Part shown: positions 15,460-24,286 of the stretch, piece by piece
Position numbering within the stretch: the stretch's first letter is position 1
Layout: every line of letters begins with the position of its first letter
Source: Acetatifactor aquisgranensis
Lineage (GTDB): Bacteria > Bacillota > Clostridia > Lachnospirales > Lachnospiraceae
Length of the DNA stretch: 64,000 bases
Reading direction: 5' to 3'
NCBI RefSeq assembly: GCF_943193215.1
Contig: NZ_CALPDH010000024.1
Location: forward strand, 1-64,000
Notes under the pieces: model-generated
Told to the model about the DNA's origin: nothing
What the model saw: the letters and a program-made list of their open reading frames with translations, nothing else
Database searches by the model: none
Program-made: the position numbers and the translations under genes

Positions 15460-17763
15460 TTACATTGTATTCATAGGATTGAAATCAAATTGCACCAGTT
15501 CGTTTGTGAGCTGGCGTGTTTGTATTTCCTCTTCCAGTAAATCCTTTATCTGTATCAGTTTATCATACTTTGGGCATTTCACATAGAACACAAATCTAAA
15601 AATATCATTAATTCTGCCGATGGAGGCCGGCGCAGGACCGATAATCTGCAGCTGTCCGGGCCTTTCGGAGGCGTTTTGGGGAGCATCTGCACATGTCCTC
15701 TCTTTCCTATTATCAAAATACCGCCTCGAAATATCCGCTAAATCATTCGCAAGTGTATGGCCCCTCTCCTGGGCTTTGGCAAAAATCTGCACTGCCAGCA
15801 TATGAGCCGCAGGCGGATATCCCATCATCTCCCGATAGATGATCTCCTCCTTGTAAAAACCCTCATAGTTCTGGGCTGCCGCCTGGACCACTGCGTAATG
15901 ATCCGGCTGATAGGTCTGGATTACCGCCTCGCCGGGCAGCGTCCCCCTTCCTGCGCGGCCTGCGGCCTGGGCCAGCAGCTGAAAGGTCTTTTCCCCGGCG
16001 CGGTAGTCCCCCACGCTTAAGGAGAGATCCGCCGCCAGCACGCCCACCAGCGTCACTTTCGGGAAATCATGTCCTTTCACGATCATCTGGGTGCCGATGA
16101 GCACATCCGCCTCCCCGCCCATAAAGGCCGACAGAATTCTCTCATAACTGTCTTTGGTCCGGGTGGTGTCCCCATCCATGCGCAGGGTCCGCACCCCCGG
16201 GAACATTTCCCTCAGCTTTTCCTCTATCTGCTGGGTCCCCGCCTTGAAGCCGCTGATATATTTGGATCCGCACTTCGGGCAGTTCTTCGGCTTCGGCTCG
16301 TGATAACCGCAGTAATGGCACATCAATATGCCCCTGTCCGCGCCTTTCCCCTCATTATGCTCTGACAGGGACACATCGCAGTGGGGGCATTTCATCACAT
16401 GGCCGCAGGCCCTGCAGGACACGAAGCCCGCATAGCCTCTCCTGTTCAGGAACAGGATGCTCTGCTCTCCCCTGGAGAGCCTGTCTGCCAGAAGTTCCTG
16501 GAGTTTCCTGCTGAAAATGGAGCGGTTCCCCTCTTTCAGCTCCCTGCGCAGATCCACGGTATGGACCTGGGGAAGATGTCCCCCTGTCAGACGCTCTTTC
16601 AGGGTAAAAAGCTTATATTCCCCTGTCTCGGCCCGGTAATAGGACTCCAGCGAGGGCGTGGCGGACCCTAACAGCACGCTGGCCCCATGAAGCCTGGCCG
16701 CCTCGATGGCAGTCTCCCTGGCGTGGTACTTGGGGGAAGCTTCGCTTTTATAGCTGCCCTCATGCTCCTCGTCCATGATGATCAGTCCGATCTCGGGAAA
16801 AGGAGTGAACAATGCCGAGCGGGGGCCGATGATCACATCGATTTCCCCATTTCTGGCCCGTTCGCACTGGTCATATTTTTCCCCGGGAGAAAGGTTGGAA
16901 TTCAGGATGCTGACCCTGTCGCCGAATCTGTTATAGAAACGCAGGAGCGTCTGGTAAGTCAGCGCGATTTCCGGTATCAGCACGATGGCCTGTCTGCCCC
17001 TGTCCACCATCTCCGACACCAGCTGCATATAGACCTCCGTCTTGCCGCTGCCGGTGATGCCGTGGAGCAGATAGATATCGGGGCGGCCTCTGTCAAAGTC
17101 CGCCATTATCTCTTCCACGATACGCCTCTGGTCGGCGCTCAAATGCTTTTTCTGCTCCTCCGTGCCGCTAAGCCTGACCGGATTGCGGAGGGTCTGGGTG
17201 CTTATGACCCGGACAGCCCCTGTCCTCTCCAGGCTTTTCACTGTCTGGGAAGATACGCCCAGCTTTCCTGTGACCCATTCATAGGGAATGGACTCCTGAT
17301 TCACCAGTTCCTGCAGAAGCCGCTCCTTGGCCGCCTGTTTCTTTCTTCTGCTCTCTCCCAGCAGAGAGATGATTTCCTCTCTTCCCATGACCCGCTGCAG
17401 CGTCCTGTGCTCCAGCTTCTTCACGGAGCGCCTGGCCGGCAGCACTACCTTCAGGGCCTGTATCATGGTGGAACCATAGTTTTTCCGGATCCAGCCGGCC
17501 AGCGCGATCATTTTATCCTCCGCGCCTGCGCCGCCCATTTCGACGCCCCGGATTTCCTTTATCTTCCCGGCATCGTATTTGCATACGGTCCCTATGCCCA
17601 CCACATAGCCCTTTAAAAGCTTATTGCCGTTTCCAAAGGGAATCGTCACGCAGGCCCCTGTCTCCAGCTTGCCCCAAAGCCTTTCAGGGATACGGTATTG
17701 GAAAGGCCTGTCCAGTTTCTCGTGAGAGATGTCCACAATGACATCCGCGTACCATTCGCTCAC
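15460..17763 (-). CDS. priA: primosomal protein N' (replication restart helicase)
   Basis: PriA reloads the replisome at stalled forks. The start is taken as GTG at 17763, preceded by gagggcggagg and overlapping the stop of the upstream gene (GTGA), giving 767 residues. Motifs seen are the N-terminal DNA-binding domain starting VSEWYADVIVDISHEKLDRP, Walker A (GITGSGKTEVY), DEEH box (MDEEHEGSYK), and the two zinc-binding CxxC clusters (CRACGHVMKCPHC and CHYCG, CPKCGS) in the helicase core. A longer reading from 17862 is open but would cut into the upstream small gene. Confidence 0.95.
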   Translation of the reverse strand: MSEWYADVIVDISHEKLDRPFQYRIPERLWGKLETGACVTIPFGNGNKLLKGYVVGIGTVCKYDAGKIKEIRGVEMGGAGAEDKMIALAGWIRKNYGSTMIQALKVVLPARRSVKKLEHRTLQRVMGREEIISLLGESRRKKQAAKERLLQELVNQESIPYEWVTGKLGVSSQTVKSLERTGAVRVISTQTLRNPVRLSGTEEQKKHLSADQRRIVEEIMADFDRGRPDIYLLHGITGSGKTEVYMQLVSEMVDRGRQAIVLIPEIALTYQTLLRFYNRFGDRVSILNSNLSPGEKYDQCERARNGEIDVIIGPRSALFTPFPEIGLIIMDEEHEGSYKSEASPKYHARETAIEAARLHGASVLLGSATPSLESYYRAETGEYKLFTLKERLTGGHLPQVHTVDLRRELKEGNRSIFSRKLQELLADRLSRGEQSILFLNRRGYAGFVSCRACGHVMKCPHCDVSLSEHNEGKGADRGILMCHYCGYHEPKPKNCPKCGSKYISGFKAGTQQIEEKLREMFPGVRTLRMDGDTTRTKDSYERILSAFMGGEADVLIGTQMIVKGHDFPKVTLVGVLAADLSLSVGDYRAGEKTFQLLAQAAGRAGRGTLPGEAVIQTYQPDHYAVVQAAAQNYEGFYKEEIIYREMMGYPPAAHMLAVQIFAKAQERGHTLANDLADISRRYFDNRKERTCADAPQNASERPGQLQIIGPAPASIGRINDIFRFVFYVKCPKYDKLIQIKDLLEEEIQTRQLTNELVQFDFNPMNTM

Positions 17764-18017
17764 AGCTTTCCCTCCGCCCTCTTTCCGCCCTTTTGCTGCC
17801 GCACCGCCTTCATCCGAATCCACGCACAGGCCATGCAAAGCGCACCGCTTGACAGCATCCACAGCATGGCCGCTATCCTCGCTTTTTCCTGCTGTTCCTC
17901 TGTAGGCGCTGTCTCAAAAGAACCGCCCAGATACCAGCATAATGCCAGTATGAATCCGAGAAGAAAAATGACAATGCCCATATCGCAGATGAATCGAATT
18001 ATTCCGGATTTCCTCAT
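17760..18017 (-). CDS. small two-helix membrane protein between murE and priA
   Basis: This is an 85-residue protein with two hydrophobic helices (about residues 13-31 and 50-66) joined by an acidic segment (TAPTEEQQEKAR), with a basic C-terminal tail (RQQKGGKRAEGK). Positively charged ends suggest both termini are cytosolic. It lies 13 bp after murE, and its stop overlaps the GTG start of priA, so all three are likely translated from one mRNA. The family is not recognised; its place suggests a role linked to cell envelope or division, but this is only a guess. Confidence 0.7.
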   Translation of the reverse strand: MRKSGIIRFICDMGIVIFLLGFILALCWYLGGSFETAPTEEQQEKARIAAMLWMLSSGALCMACAWIRMKAVRQQKGGKRAEGKL

Positions 18018-18030
18018 CCTTCGCCCTCAT

Positions 18031-19506
18031 TTAAATATGCTCCAATCCCCCGTCCAGCAGCTCCTGAATGATGACCCGCTCGTCCATGGGGTATTTTACG
18101 CCCTTGATTTCCTGGTAGTCCTCATGGCCTTTTCCCGCCAGGACAATCAAATCGCCCTCCCGGGCATGGGAAATCACATAGGCGATGGCTTCTTTCCTGT
18201 CACAGATCTCCACATATTTCCCTTTTGTCTTTCCGATTCCAGTCTTGATGTCCTCGATGATATCCTGAGGTTCCTCGAATCGCGGATTGTCGGAGGTGAT
18301 GACCGTGAAGTCCGCCAGATTCCCGCTGACCTCGCCCATCTCATAGCGCCTCTGCCTGGAGCGGTTGCCGCCGCAGCCGAACAGGCATACCAGCCGCCCG
18401 GGCCGGTATTCTTTCAGCGTGGACAAAAGGCTCTCCAGAGCCATGGCATTGTGGGCATAGTCAATCAGCAGAGTGAATTTGTCGGAAATCTTCACCCTCT
18501 CGATTCGGCCCTTGACTTTCGCTTCCCTCAGGGCGCGCTGGATGTCCGGGACATGCACCTGGAAATGGCGGCAGATGGCAATGGCGCACAGGGCGTTGTA
18601 TACGCTGAACCGTCCGGGAGCAGGCACATGAGCGTCAAATTCCATCAGGCCCGCCACATGGAAATTCACTCCCAGCTCACCGGGAACATGGACCAGCTCC
18701 GGATTTTCCGCGCGGAGCATGCAGTCCGCACCCATGCCATAGGTCTCCAGCTCACAGCTGTGGCCCTTCACCAGTTTCTCGGTATGGGCATCATCGCCGT
18801 TCACGATGCCCACGCGGCACTGTCTGAACAGGAGACCTTTACAGGCCATGTATTCCTCGAAGCTCTCATGCTCATCGGGTCCAATGTGGTCTGGCTCCAG
18901 ATTGGTAAAGATGCCGTAATCGAAAATAAACCCCTGGGTCCTGTGGAGCTTCAGCGCCTGAGAGGACACCTCCATGACCACTGTGTCCAGCCCGGCCTCC
19001 ACCATCCTGGCGAAATCCTCCTGCAGGAGATAGGATTCCGGCGTGGTGTTCTCCGCATGGGTATGGACATCTCCAATGATGGTCTCTATTGTCCCTATCA
19101 GGCCCACGCGGAAACCTGCGTTCTCCAGGATGGACTTCACCAGATAGGCGGTGGTGGTCTTACCCTTGGTGCCAGTGATGCCGACTATTTTCAGTTTTTC
19201 GGCCGGGTGTCCGAACCAGGCGGCCGAGATGCAGGCCATGGCGTATCTGGTGTCTTTCACTTTGATTATAGTCACGTCTTTTTCCGCCACTGCATCTGCA
19301 GCCCGGGAGACGATCAATACTTTTGCCCCTTTTTCCACCACCTCCGCGGCATAGTCATGGCCGTCGAACTTTGCTCCCTCGATACAGATGAAGAGACAGT
19401 CAGGGACAATCTTTCTGGAATCGTAGACGACTGCAGACACCTCTGCGTCGGCGCTGCCCCGGAGACATTCGTAATCTATTTCTTTTAGTAAATCCGTCAG
19501 CCTCAT
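18031..19506 (-). CDS. murE: UDP-MurNAc-tripeptide synthetase (DAP-adding)
   Basis: MurE adds the third amino acid of the peptidoglycan stem peptide in the cytoplasm. The ATP loop GTKGKTTTAYL at about residue 115, the carbamylated-lysine region and the C-terminal DNPRFEEP motif are present. The Arg in DNPR is the residue linked to meso-diaminopimelate specificity, which suggests DAP-type peptidoglycan in this organism. The length of 491 residues is normal. The start ATG 19506 follows attaggaggaaagat. It is the first gene of the operon reading into priA, def and fmt, behind a promoter near 19700. Confidence 0.95.
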   Translation of the reverse strand: MRLTDLLKEIDYECLRGSADAEVSAVVYDSRKIVPDCLFICIEGAKFDGHDYAAEVVEKGAKVLIVSRAADAVAEKDVTIIKVKDTRYAMACISAAWFGHPAEKLKIVGITGTKGKTTTAYLVKSILENAGFRVGLIGTIETIIGDVHTHAENTTPESYLLQEDFARMVEAGLDTVVMEVSSQALKLHRTQGFIFDYGIFTNLEPDHIGPDEHESFEEYMACKGLLFRQCRVGIVNGDDAHTEKLVKGHSCELETYGMGADCMLRAENPELVHVPGELGVNFHVAGLMEFDAHVPAPGRFSVYNALCAIAICRHFQVHVPDIQRALREAKVKGRIERVKISDKFTLLIDYAHNAMALESLLSTLKEYRPGRLVCLFGCGGNRSRQRRYEMGEVSGNLADFTVITSDNPRFEEPQDIIEDIKTGIGKTKGKYVEICDRKEAIAYVISHAREGDLIVLAGKGHEDYQEIKGVKYPMDERVIIQELLDGGLEHI

Positions 19507-19692
19507 ATCTTTCCTCCTAATTCGATTTTCCTGTTATAAAATGTTTAAATTTTCTATGATTTGGAAACATTCTTTTCTATTTTACTCTAATTTTGTATTT
19601 TCTACCACCCCCATTTTTTATTTGTCTATCTTATTTGCATATATTTTCTCTTCAGAACATTTTCCATTGCAGAAAAGGAGCCTCCGCCCGAC

Positions 19693-19721
19693 AGGATAAT
19701 ACAATTCCGTCTTCGCGTCAA
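19693..19721 (-). promoter_or_regulatory. sigma-A type promoter of the murE operon
   Basis: On the minus strand TTGACG (19716-19721) and TATCCT (19693-19698) are separated by 17 bp. The predicted transcript has a leader of about 180 nt before murE, in which no known riboswitch was recognised. Confidence 0.6.
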
Positions 19722-19778
19722 CTCCTTTTTTTGCATATTTCTTTTTTGTTGTATTCTGTCGCAGACAATGTCCGGAAC

Positions 19779-21404
19779 TTACATCATGCCGCCCATTCCG
19801 CCTGCGCCTGCGGGCATAGCGGGTGTCTCTTCCTTGATGTTGGCCACGACGCTCTCGGTGGTCAGCAGAGTGCTTGCCACGCTGGTAGCGTTCTGCAGGG
19901 CGCTTCTGGTCACCTTAGCGGGATCCAGGATGCCTGCCTCAACCATGTTCACATACTCTTCCTTCAGCACGTCGAAGCCTACGCCGGGCTCGGACTCTCT
20001 CACCTTGTTGATGATGACGCTGCCCTCAAGGCCTGCGTTCGCAGCGATGTGGTACAGAGGGGACTCCAGAGCCTTCAGGACCAGGCTGGCGCCTGTCTTC
20101 TCATCTCCCTCCAGGGTCTCAGCAAGCTTGGCGACTTCCTTGGCAGCATGGATATAAGCGGAACCGCCGCCGCAGATGATGCCCTCTTCCACAGCAGCTC
20201 TTGTAGCTGCCAGAGCGTCCTCCATGCGGAGCTTCGCCTCTTTCATCTCGGTCTCGGTAGCAGCGCCTACGCGGATAACAGCAACACCGCCGGCCAGCTT
20301 TGCCAGTCTCTCCTGCAGCTTCTCCCTGTCGAAATCGGAAGTGGTCTCTTCAATCTGCTTCTTAATCTGGGCGATGCGGGCCTGGATTTCACTCTTGTCG
20401 CCCTCGCCGTCCACGATGACGGTATTCTCTTTCTGAACCTTTACGGACTTGGCATGGCCCAGCATATCCATGGTAGCATCTTTCAGCTCGTACCCTAAAT
20501 CGGAGCTGATGACGGTACCGCCTGTAAGGATGGCGATATCCTGCAGCATATCCTTCCTCCTGTCGCCGTAGCCGGGGGCCTTTACAGCCACTACATTGAA
20601 GGTGCCGCGCAGCTTGTTGACGATCAATGTGGTCAGGGCCTCGCCCTCCACGTCCTCGGCGATGATCAGCAGCTTCGCGCCGGACTGTACGATCTGCTCC
20701 AAAATAGGCAGAATCTCCTGAATATTGGAAATCTTCTTATCTGTGATCAGGACACAGGGATTCTCAAGAGTCGCTTCCATCTTGTCCATGTCTGTAGCCA
20801 TGTAAGCGGAAATATAGCCTCTGTCGAACTGCATGCCTTCCACCAGGTCGAGCTCGGTCTGCATGGTCTTGGACTCTTCGATGGTGATGACGCCGTCTCC
20901 GCTGACCTTCTCCATAGCGTCGGCAACCAGCTGTCCTACTTCCTCATCTCCCGCGGAGATAGCGGCGACTCTGGCGATATGCTCCTTGCCGTTCACCTTC
21001 TGGCTCATCTTGGAGATGGCTTCCACAGCGCACTCGGTGGCTTTCTTCATGCCTTTTCTCAGGATGATGGGGTTGGCGCCTGCTGCCAGGTTCTTGATGC
21101 CTGCGTTCACCATTGCCTGGGCCAGAACGGTGGCGGTGGTGGTGCCGTCGCCTGCCACGTCATTGGTCTTGGTAGCCACTTCCTTCACAAGCTGTGCGCC
21201 CATGTTCTCAAAAGCGTCCGCCAGCTCGATCTCCTTTGCGATGGTCACGCCGTCGTTGGTGATCAGGGGCGCTCCGAAAGATTTGTCCAGTACTACGTTT
21301 CTTCCTTTGGGTCCAAGGGTCACTCTCACGGTGTCGCTGAGCTGATTGACGCCGGACTCTAATGCTGCACGGGCTTCCGCTCCGTATTTGATCTCTTTTG
21401 CCAT
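19779..21404 (-). CDS. groEL: chaperonin GroEL (60 kDa)
   Basis: GroEL forms the double-ring chamber that folds proteins with GroES. The start MAKEIKYGAEAR at 21404 follows ggaggcatgattatc. The family signature AAVEEGIICGGG, the ATP-site GDGTTTATVLA and the C-terminal GGMGGMM tail are all visible, and the length is 541 residues. It is the second gene of the groESL operon, but is separated from groES by about 230 bp that contain a copy of the dispersed repeat element. Regulation by HrcA is expected from the CIRCE element upstream of groES. Confidence 0.98.
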   Translation of the reverse strand: MAKEIKYGAEARAALESGVNQLSDTVRVTLGPKGRNVVLDKSFGAPLITNDGVTIAKEIELADAFENMGAQLVKEVATKTNDVAGDGTTTATVLAQAMVNAGIKNLAAGANPIILRKGMKKATECAVEAISKMSQKVNGKEHIARVAAISAGDEEVGQLVADAMEKVSGDGVITIEESKTMQTELDLVEGMQFDRGYISAYMATDMDKMEATLENPCVLITDKKISNIQEILPILEQIVQSGAKLLIIAEDVEGEALTTLIVNKLRGTFNVVAVKAPGYGDRRKDMLQDIAILTGGTVISSDLGYELKDATMDMLGHAKSVKVQKENTVIVDGEGDKSEIQARIAQIKKQIEETTSDFDREKLQERLAKLAGGVAVIRVGAATETEMKEAKLRMEDALAATRAAVEEGIICGGGSAYIHAAKEVAKLAETLEGDEKTGASLVLKALESPLYHIAANAGLEGSVIINKVRESEPGVGFDVLKEEYVNMVEAGILDPAKVTRSALQNATSVASTLLTTESVVANIKEETPAMPAGAGGMGGMM

Positions 21405-21497
21405 GATAATCATGCCTCCATTTTCTAAATGATTTATTTTTCTGACTTATCTTGCTTCACAACCGGAAGAAACACCGCTGCGTTTCTTCCGACAACT

Positions 21498-21599
21498 TAT
21501 ACTGCCTAACGATTTCACATGCCGTGAAACCAGACTGCATAACGCTGACTGGTTCAATCACATGATTACATTAGGCAGTATTCAGCGTTATGCAGTATA
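21498..21599. repeat. dispersed interleaved inverted-repeat element, copy A (groES-groEL gap)
   Basis: This 102-bp copy begins tatactgcctaac and ends gttatgcagtata. Arm b, actgcataacgctga (21534-21548), is perfectly complementary over 15 bp to b' (21582-21596). Arm a, atactgcctaa (21499-21509), is perfectly complementary over 11 bp to a' (21571-21581). The order is a-b-a'-b', so the two stems interleave. It lies in the transcribed spacer of the groESL operon. Confidence 0.85.
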
Positions 21600-21637
21600 G
21601 AAACCTTTGGCCTGGTGCTTTCAGGCCTTAGATTTCC

Positions 21638-21925
21638 TTAGTTGTTTATGACTGCCAGGATATCGTTCTGCTTTACTACGATGAACTCTTCCTCGTCAAG
21701 CTTCACTTCTGTCCCCGCGTATTTGGAGTAGATCACGTTGTCGCCGGCCTTCACCTCCATCTTAATCTCCTTGCCGTCCACCATGCCGCCGGGGCCTACC
21801 GCGACTACCTCTGCCTGCTGGGGCTTCTCCTTGCTCTGTCCGGGAAGGACGATACCGGATTTGGTGGTCTCTTCTGCAACTAACTGTTTTAATACGACTC
21901 TGTCACCTAAAGGTACTAATTTCAT
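21638..21925 (-). CDS. groES: co-chaperonin GroES (10 kDa)
   Basis: GroES is the lid of the GroEL chamber. The 95-residue product has the family start MKLVPLGDRVVLKQL, the mobile loop region (EETTKSGIVLPG) and the closing strand DILAVINN. The start ATG 21925 has caggaggcaatt upstream. It is the first gene of the operon, 68 bp downstream of a perfect CIRCE operator. The long spacer to groEL with an inserted repeat is unusual, because the two genes normally lie within about 50 bp. Confidence 0.98.
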   Translation of the reverse strand: MKLVPLGDRVVLKQLVAEETTKSGIVLPGQSKEKPQQAEVVAVGPGGMVDGKEIKMEVKAGDNVIYSKYAGTEVKLDEEEFIVVKQNDILAVINN

Positions 21926-21993
21926 GATAATTGCCTCCTGTTGTCTTCATTTTTTGTATCCAGGCCTCACGCGTGATTCCTGAGATATATTTG

Positions 21994-22020
21994 TTAGCAC
22001 TCTTTTTATTTGAGTGCTAA
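21994..22020. promoter_or_regulatory. CIRCE operator of groESL
   Basis: This is a perfect match to the HrcA-binding consensus: TTAGCACTC, 9-base spacer, GAGTGCTAA. Heat-shock control of groESL by HrcA is established for this element in Firmicutes. hrcA itself is not in the window. Confidence 0.97.
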
Positions 22021-22032
22021 TCGTTAGAACAT

Positions 22033-22061
22033 ATGATAGTTTTATATGGAAATCTTTGCAA
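22033..22061 (-). promoter_or_regulatory. candidate sigma-A promoter of groESL
   Basis: On the minus strand TTGCAA (22056-22061) and TATCAT (22033-22038) are 17 bp apart, placing transcription start just before or in the CIRCE element, as expected for HrcA repression. Confidence 0.55.
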
Positions 22062-22292
22062 ACATATTCACAGAAATCCAAAAACCTATTTCTCTCTTTT
22101 CCTCCTGTTTTCTTTCATTATCTCCTATTTTCTCATTTTCCTCCCTATGTCCTGATTTAATATTTATTTTAGAAATCCATTATTTTTTCCGCCTTTTTCG
22201 CCGATATATCTTATAACAAAATAAATGGCACTGTTGAAATACACATCCAAGGAGGGATTAACGCAGCAAACGGAATTCAAAGCTATTTCAAA

Positions 22293-22514
22293 GTGTATCC
22301 TGTTCAGATGGTATCCGGCGTATCAAAGCCCAGAAGGGAACATGAGGGCTCCAGGCAGAGAGATTCCCGGTCTTCAAAGCCCGCGGCTTTCAGCGCCATC
22401 CTCGAAGAGACCGCTCCGGAGAATTGTCCGAGTGAATGCTATATCGTGACTTATGACAGGCAGAGCAGGCTCCGGACTTATTCTTACCAGCAGTCCAGAG
22501 AGTATACCTTTTGA
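22293..22514 (+). CDS. hypothetical protein, 73 residues, start codon unclear
   Basis: A plus-strand frame ends at 22514 with a well-formed C-terminus (CPSECYIVTYDRQSRLRTYS, then a tail ending EYTF) and is followed at once by a strong terminator. The GTG at 22293 gives 73 residues but has a poor SD. The frame is open further upstream and a strong aaggagg lies at 22249-22255, yet no ATG, GTG or TTG occurs in frame at the proper distance from it. The real start may be non-standard, or a start codon may have been lost. The family was not firmly recognised. Confidence 0.5.
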   Translation: MYPVQMVSGVSKPRREHEGSRQRDSRSSKPAAFSAILEETAPENCPSECYIVTYDRQSRLRTYSYQQSREYTF

Positions 22515-22538
22515 GCATGCGCCCCACAGGCGCAGAGG

Positions 22539-22571
22539 AAACCGGCATATGTCTTGTGCATATGCCGGTTT
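22539..22571. terminator. bidirectional terminator hairpin
   Basis: A perfect 13-bp stem (aaaccggcatatg at 22539-22551, catatgccggttt at 22559-22571) with a 7-base loop lies between the convergent genes ending at 22514 and 22618. Confidence 0.85.
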
Positions 22572-22617
22572 CTTTATATCAACCCTGTATCAATCATATT
22601 CTCCTGCCCCCGGGCAA

Positions 22618-23286
22618 CTAGCACTTAATCTCCAGATATCCCAGCAGCTTGGACATGTCATACTCTTCCAGCACTCCCAGGTTGGAATCGTAGAATTTCC
22701 CGTCGAAATGCACCAGGTAATGGCAGAAGCGCCCCATCTTCTCCATCATGATACAGCATTTCGGCAGCACGGTATCACGGCCTTCCGTATAATTAATGAC
22801 GTCGGCATGGTCGATTCCATAATAGTTCAGCGCGGAAATCATCATTCCCATGGTGGCCTGCCACTCCCTGCAGTCCATGACGCTGATTACCTCCGCTATG
22901 GTATTCCCCGCCAGCATGGCCACGCAGGACTGGCCGCAGAGCCCGTCCTCCGGCTGAATGATGACGTTAATGCCGTCTATCCTGCGGATCGGATTCTCAA
23001 AGCTGTAGGGGCTGTTCTGATCCATCCGGATCAGAGAACCGGATATATGGAGCAGGATTTTGTGGGGCACCCCCAGCTCCACGCTCACCGCGTCGTCGTC
23101 ACCGATATGAATCTCGTAATTCCCTTTCTCTATGGGAAGCAGCTCACACTCGATAATCTTGTTGTCCAGAATCACCTCCGCCTGGATGAGATCCCGCTGC
23201 TTGCAGACCTCCCACACATTGAAAGGAATCTGAATCATATAGCCTTTGTCCTTCTTCTCTACCACCGATTGAAAGAAATACCTCAT
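22618..23286 (-). CDS. DUF1905-like domain fused to C39/papain-like cysteine peptidase fold
   Basis: The first ~80 residues resemble the DUF1905 beta-barrel (MRYFFQSVVEKKDKG, IQIPFNVWEV). From about residue 118 the protein changes to a peptidase-like fold: a DGLCGQSCVAMLAGNT segment with a candidate catalytic Cys at the start of a helix, and later RFCHYLVHFDGKFYDSNLG, which could supply the His and Asp. This resembles C39 or bacteriocin-processing peptidase domains. There is no signal peptide or membrane segment, so the enzyme would be cytosolic. It stands alone, convergent with the 22293-22514 gene. The domain assignment is by eye and the activity is inferred. Confidence 0.6.
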   Translation of the reverse strand: MRYFFQSVVEKKDKGYMIQIPFNVWEVCKQRDLIQAEVILDNKIIECELLPIEKGNYEIHIGDDDAVSVELGVPHKILLHISGSLIRMDQNSPYSFENPIRRIDGINVIIQPEDGLCGQSCVAMLAGNTIAEVISVMDCREWQATMGMMISALNYYGIDHADVINYTEGRDTVLPKCCIMMEKMGRFCHYLVHFDGKFYDSNLGVLEEYDMSKLLGYLEIKC

Positions 23287-23425
23287 AGGTTACCTCCGTC
23301 CCGTTTTTTCTTACCAGAATCTATAGCAGAAACCAAAAGATGATTCTGTTATCATGCATTATAACAAAATCCGCGTCATCTTAAAACACTTTTTCGATAA
23401 GTTAAAAATTTGACAATCTTTCGGC

Positions 23426-24286
23426 TCACCCGCTCCGCCTGGCCTGGGAAGGGGAAATCCCGTACCGCTTCTTGAACAGCTTGCTGAAATGGTACGCATC
23501 GTCATATCCCACCCGGGCGGCCACTTCCTGGATGCTCCCCTCATACCCGCCCTCCAGCAGTTCTTTTGCCTTCTCCAGCCGGATGTTGATCAGATGCCTG
23601 ATTGGCGCGTTTCCCGTCTCGTTTTTGAAAATCCGTGAAATATAAAACGGGCTTAAGTACATATTCTCCGCGATCTGATCCAGGGAAATCTTCTCGCTGT
23701 AATGGTCCTCGATGTAGCTTATGATCTGCTCCACCACATACTTCCTGTTGGCAGACTCGAAAGCGCAGCCTTTGGGCCTCTCCATAGGCTCGCACTGCTC
23801 CCTTATGATCAAGAGCAGAAGCTGTACCAGATAGGACTTCATCATGAAATACCGTCCCTGCCTGCGCACGGCGTTTTCCGCCTCCATGGAGGAACAGATC
23901 TTCAGGAACCTCTGGCGCAGTTCCCCTGCGGTATGCAGGATGTATTCCCCGCCCGGAAGCGGGAGAAAATTGTCCTGGCAGCCTGTGATCCTGATATCGG
24001 AAAAGCCCACGAAAAACTCCGTAGACGGCACTTCCGCCTCCGGGCAGCTCAGGGCCTGATGCCTGACACCGGGATTTAAAATGAGCAGGTCTCCCTCCTG
24101 CACCAGATAAATCTTGTCCTCAATGCGATACTTCCCCTCCCCGGCAAAGATATACGCTATCTCCAGATAATCATGGCTCCTGTATTCGCTGGGCTCCATA
24201 TCTTTTTGTCTGATCCCCTTCCATATAAATAGGAAAGTAGGGTTCATCTCGTCTATGGAAATTTCTCTCATCTGCTGATTTTCCAT
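23426..24286 (-). CDS. AraC family transcriptional regulator
   Basis: The N-terminal half is a cupin-like sensor (YLEIAYIFAGEGKYRIED, LLILNPGVRHQA) and the C-terminal 100 residues contain the two helix-turn-helix motifs of the AraC family (ISLDQIAENMYLSPFYISRIFK and VAARVGYDDAYHFSKLFKKRYG). The length is about 287 residues. The start is ATG 24286; a GTG six bases upstream is an alternative. The gene is transcribed divergently from the ABC exporter genes at 24557 and 26355, so it probably controls them. The inducer is unknown. Confidence 0.92.
   Translation of the reverse strand: MENQQMREISIDEMNPTFLFIWKGIRQKDMEPSEYRSHDYLEIAYIFAGEGKYRIEDKIYLVQEGDLLILNPGVRHQALSCPEAEVPSTEFFVGFSDIRITGCQDNFLPLPGGEYILHTAGELRQRFLKICSSMEAENAVRRQGRYFMMKSYLVQLLLLIIREQCEPMERPKGCAFESANRKYVVEQIISYIEDHYSEKISLDQIAENMYLSPFYISRIFKNETGNAPIRHLINIRLEKAKELLEGGYEGSIQEVAARVGYDDAYHFSKLFKKRYGISPSQARRSG

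Noticed and set aside
17698..19488. 596-codon open frame on the plus strand opposite murE
   Set aside because: It mirrors the codon structure of murE, has no SD or recognisable domain, and is a typical antisense artefact of GC-rich coding DNA.
22225..22449. 74-codon plus-strand frame starting at an ATG near 22225
   Set aside because: It runs in another frame over the start of the 22293-22514 gene; the strong SD lies inside it and its translation looks random.
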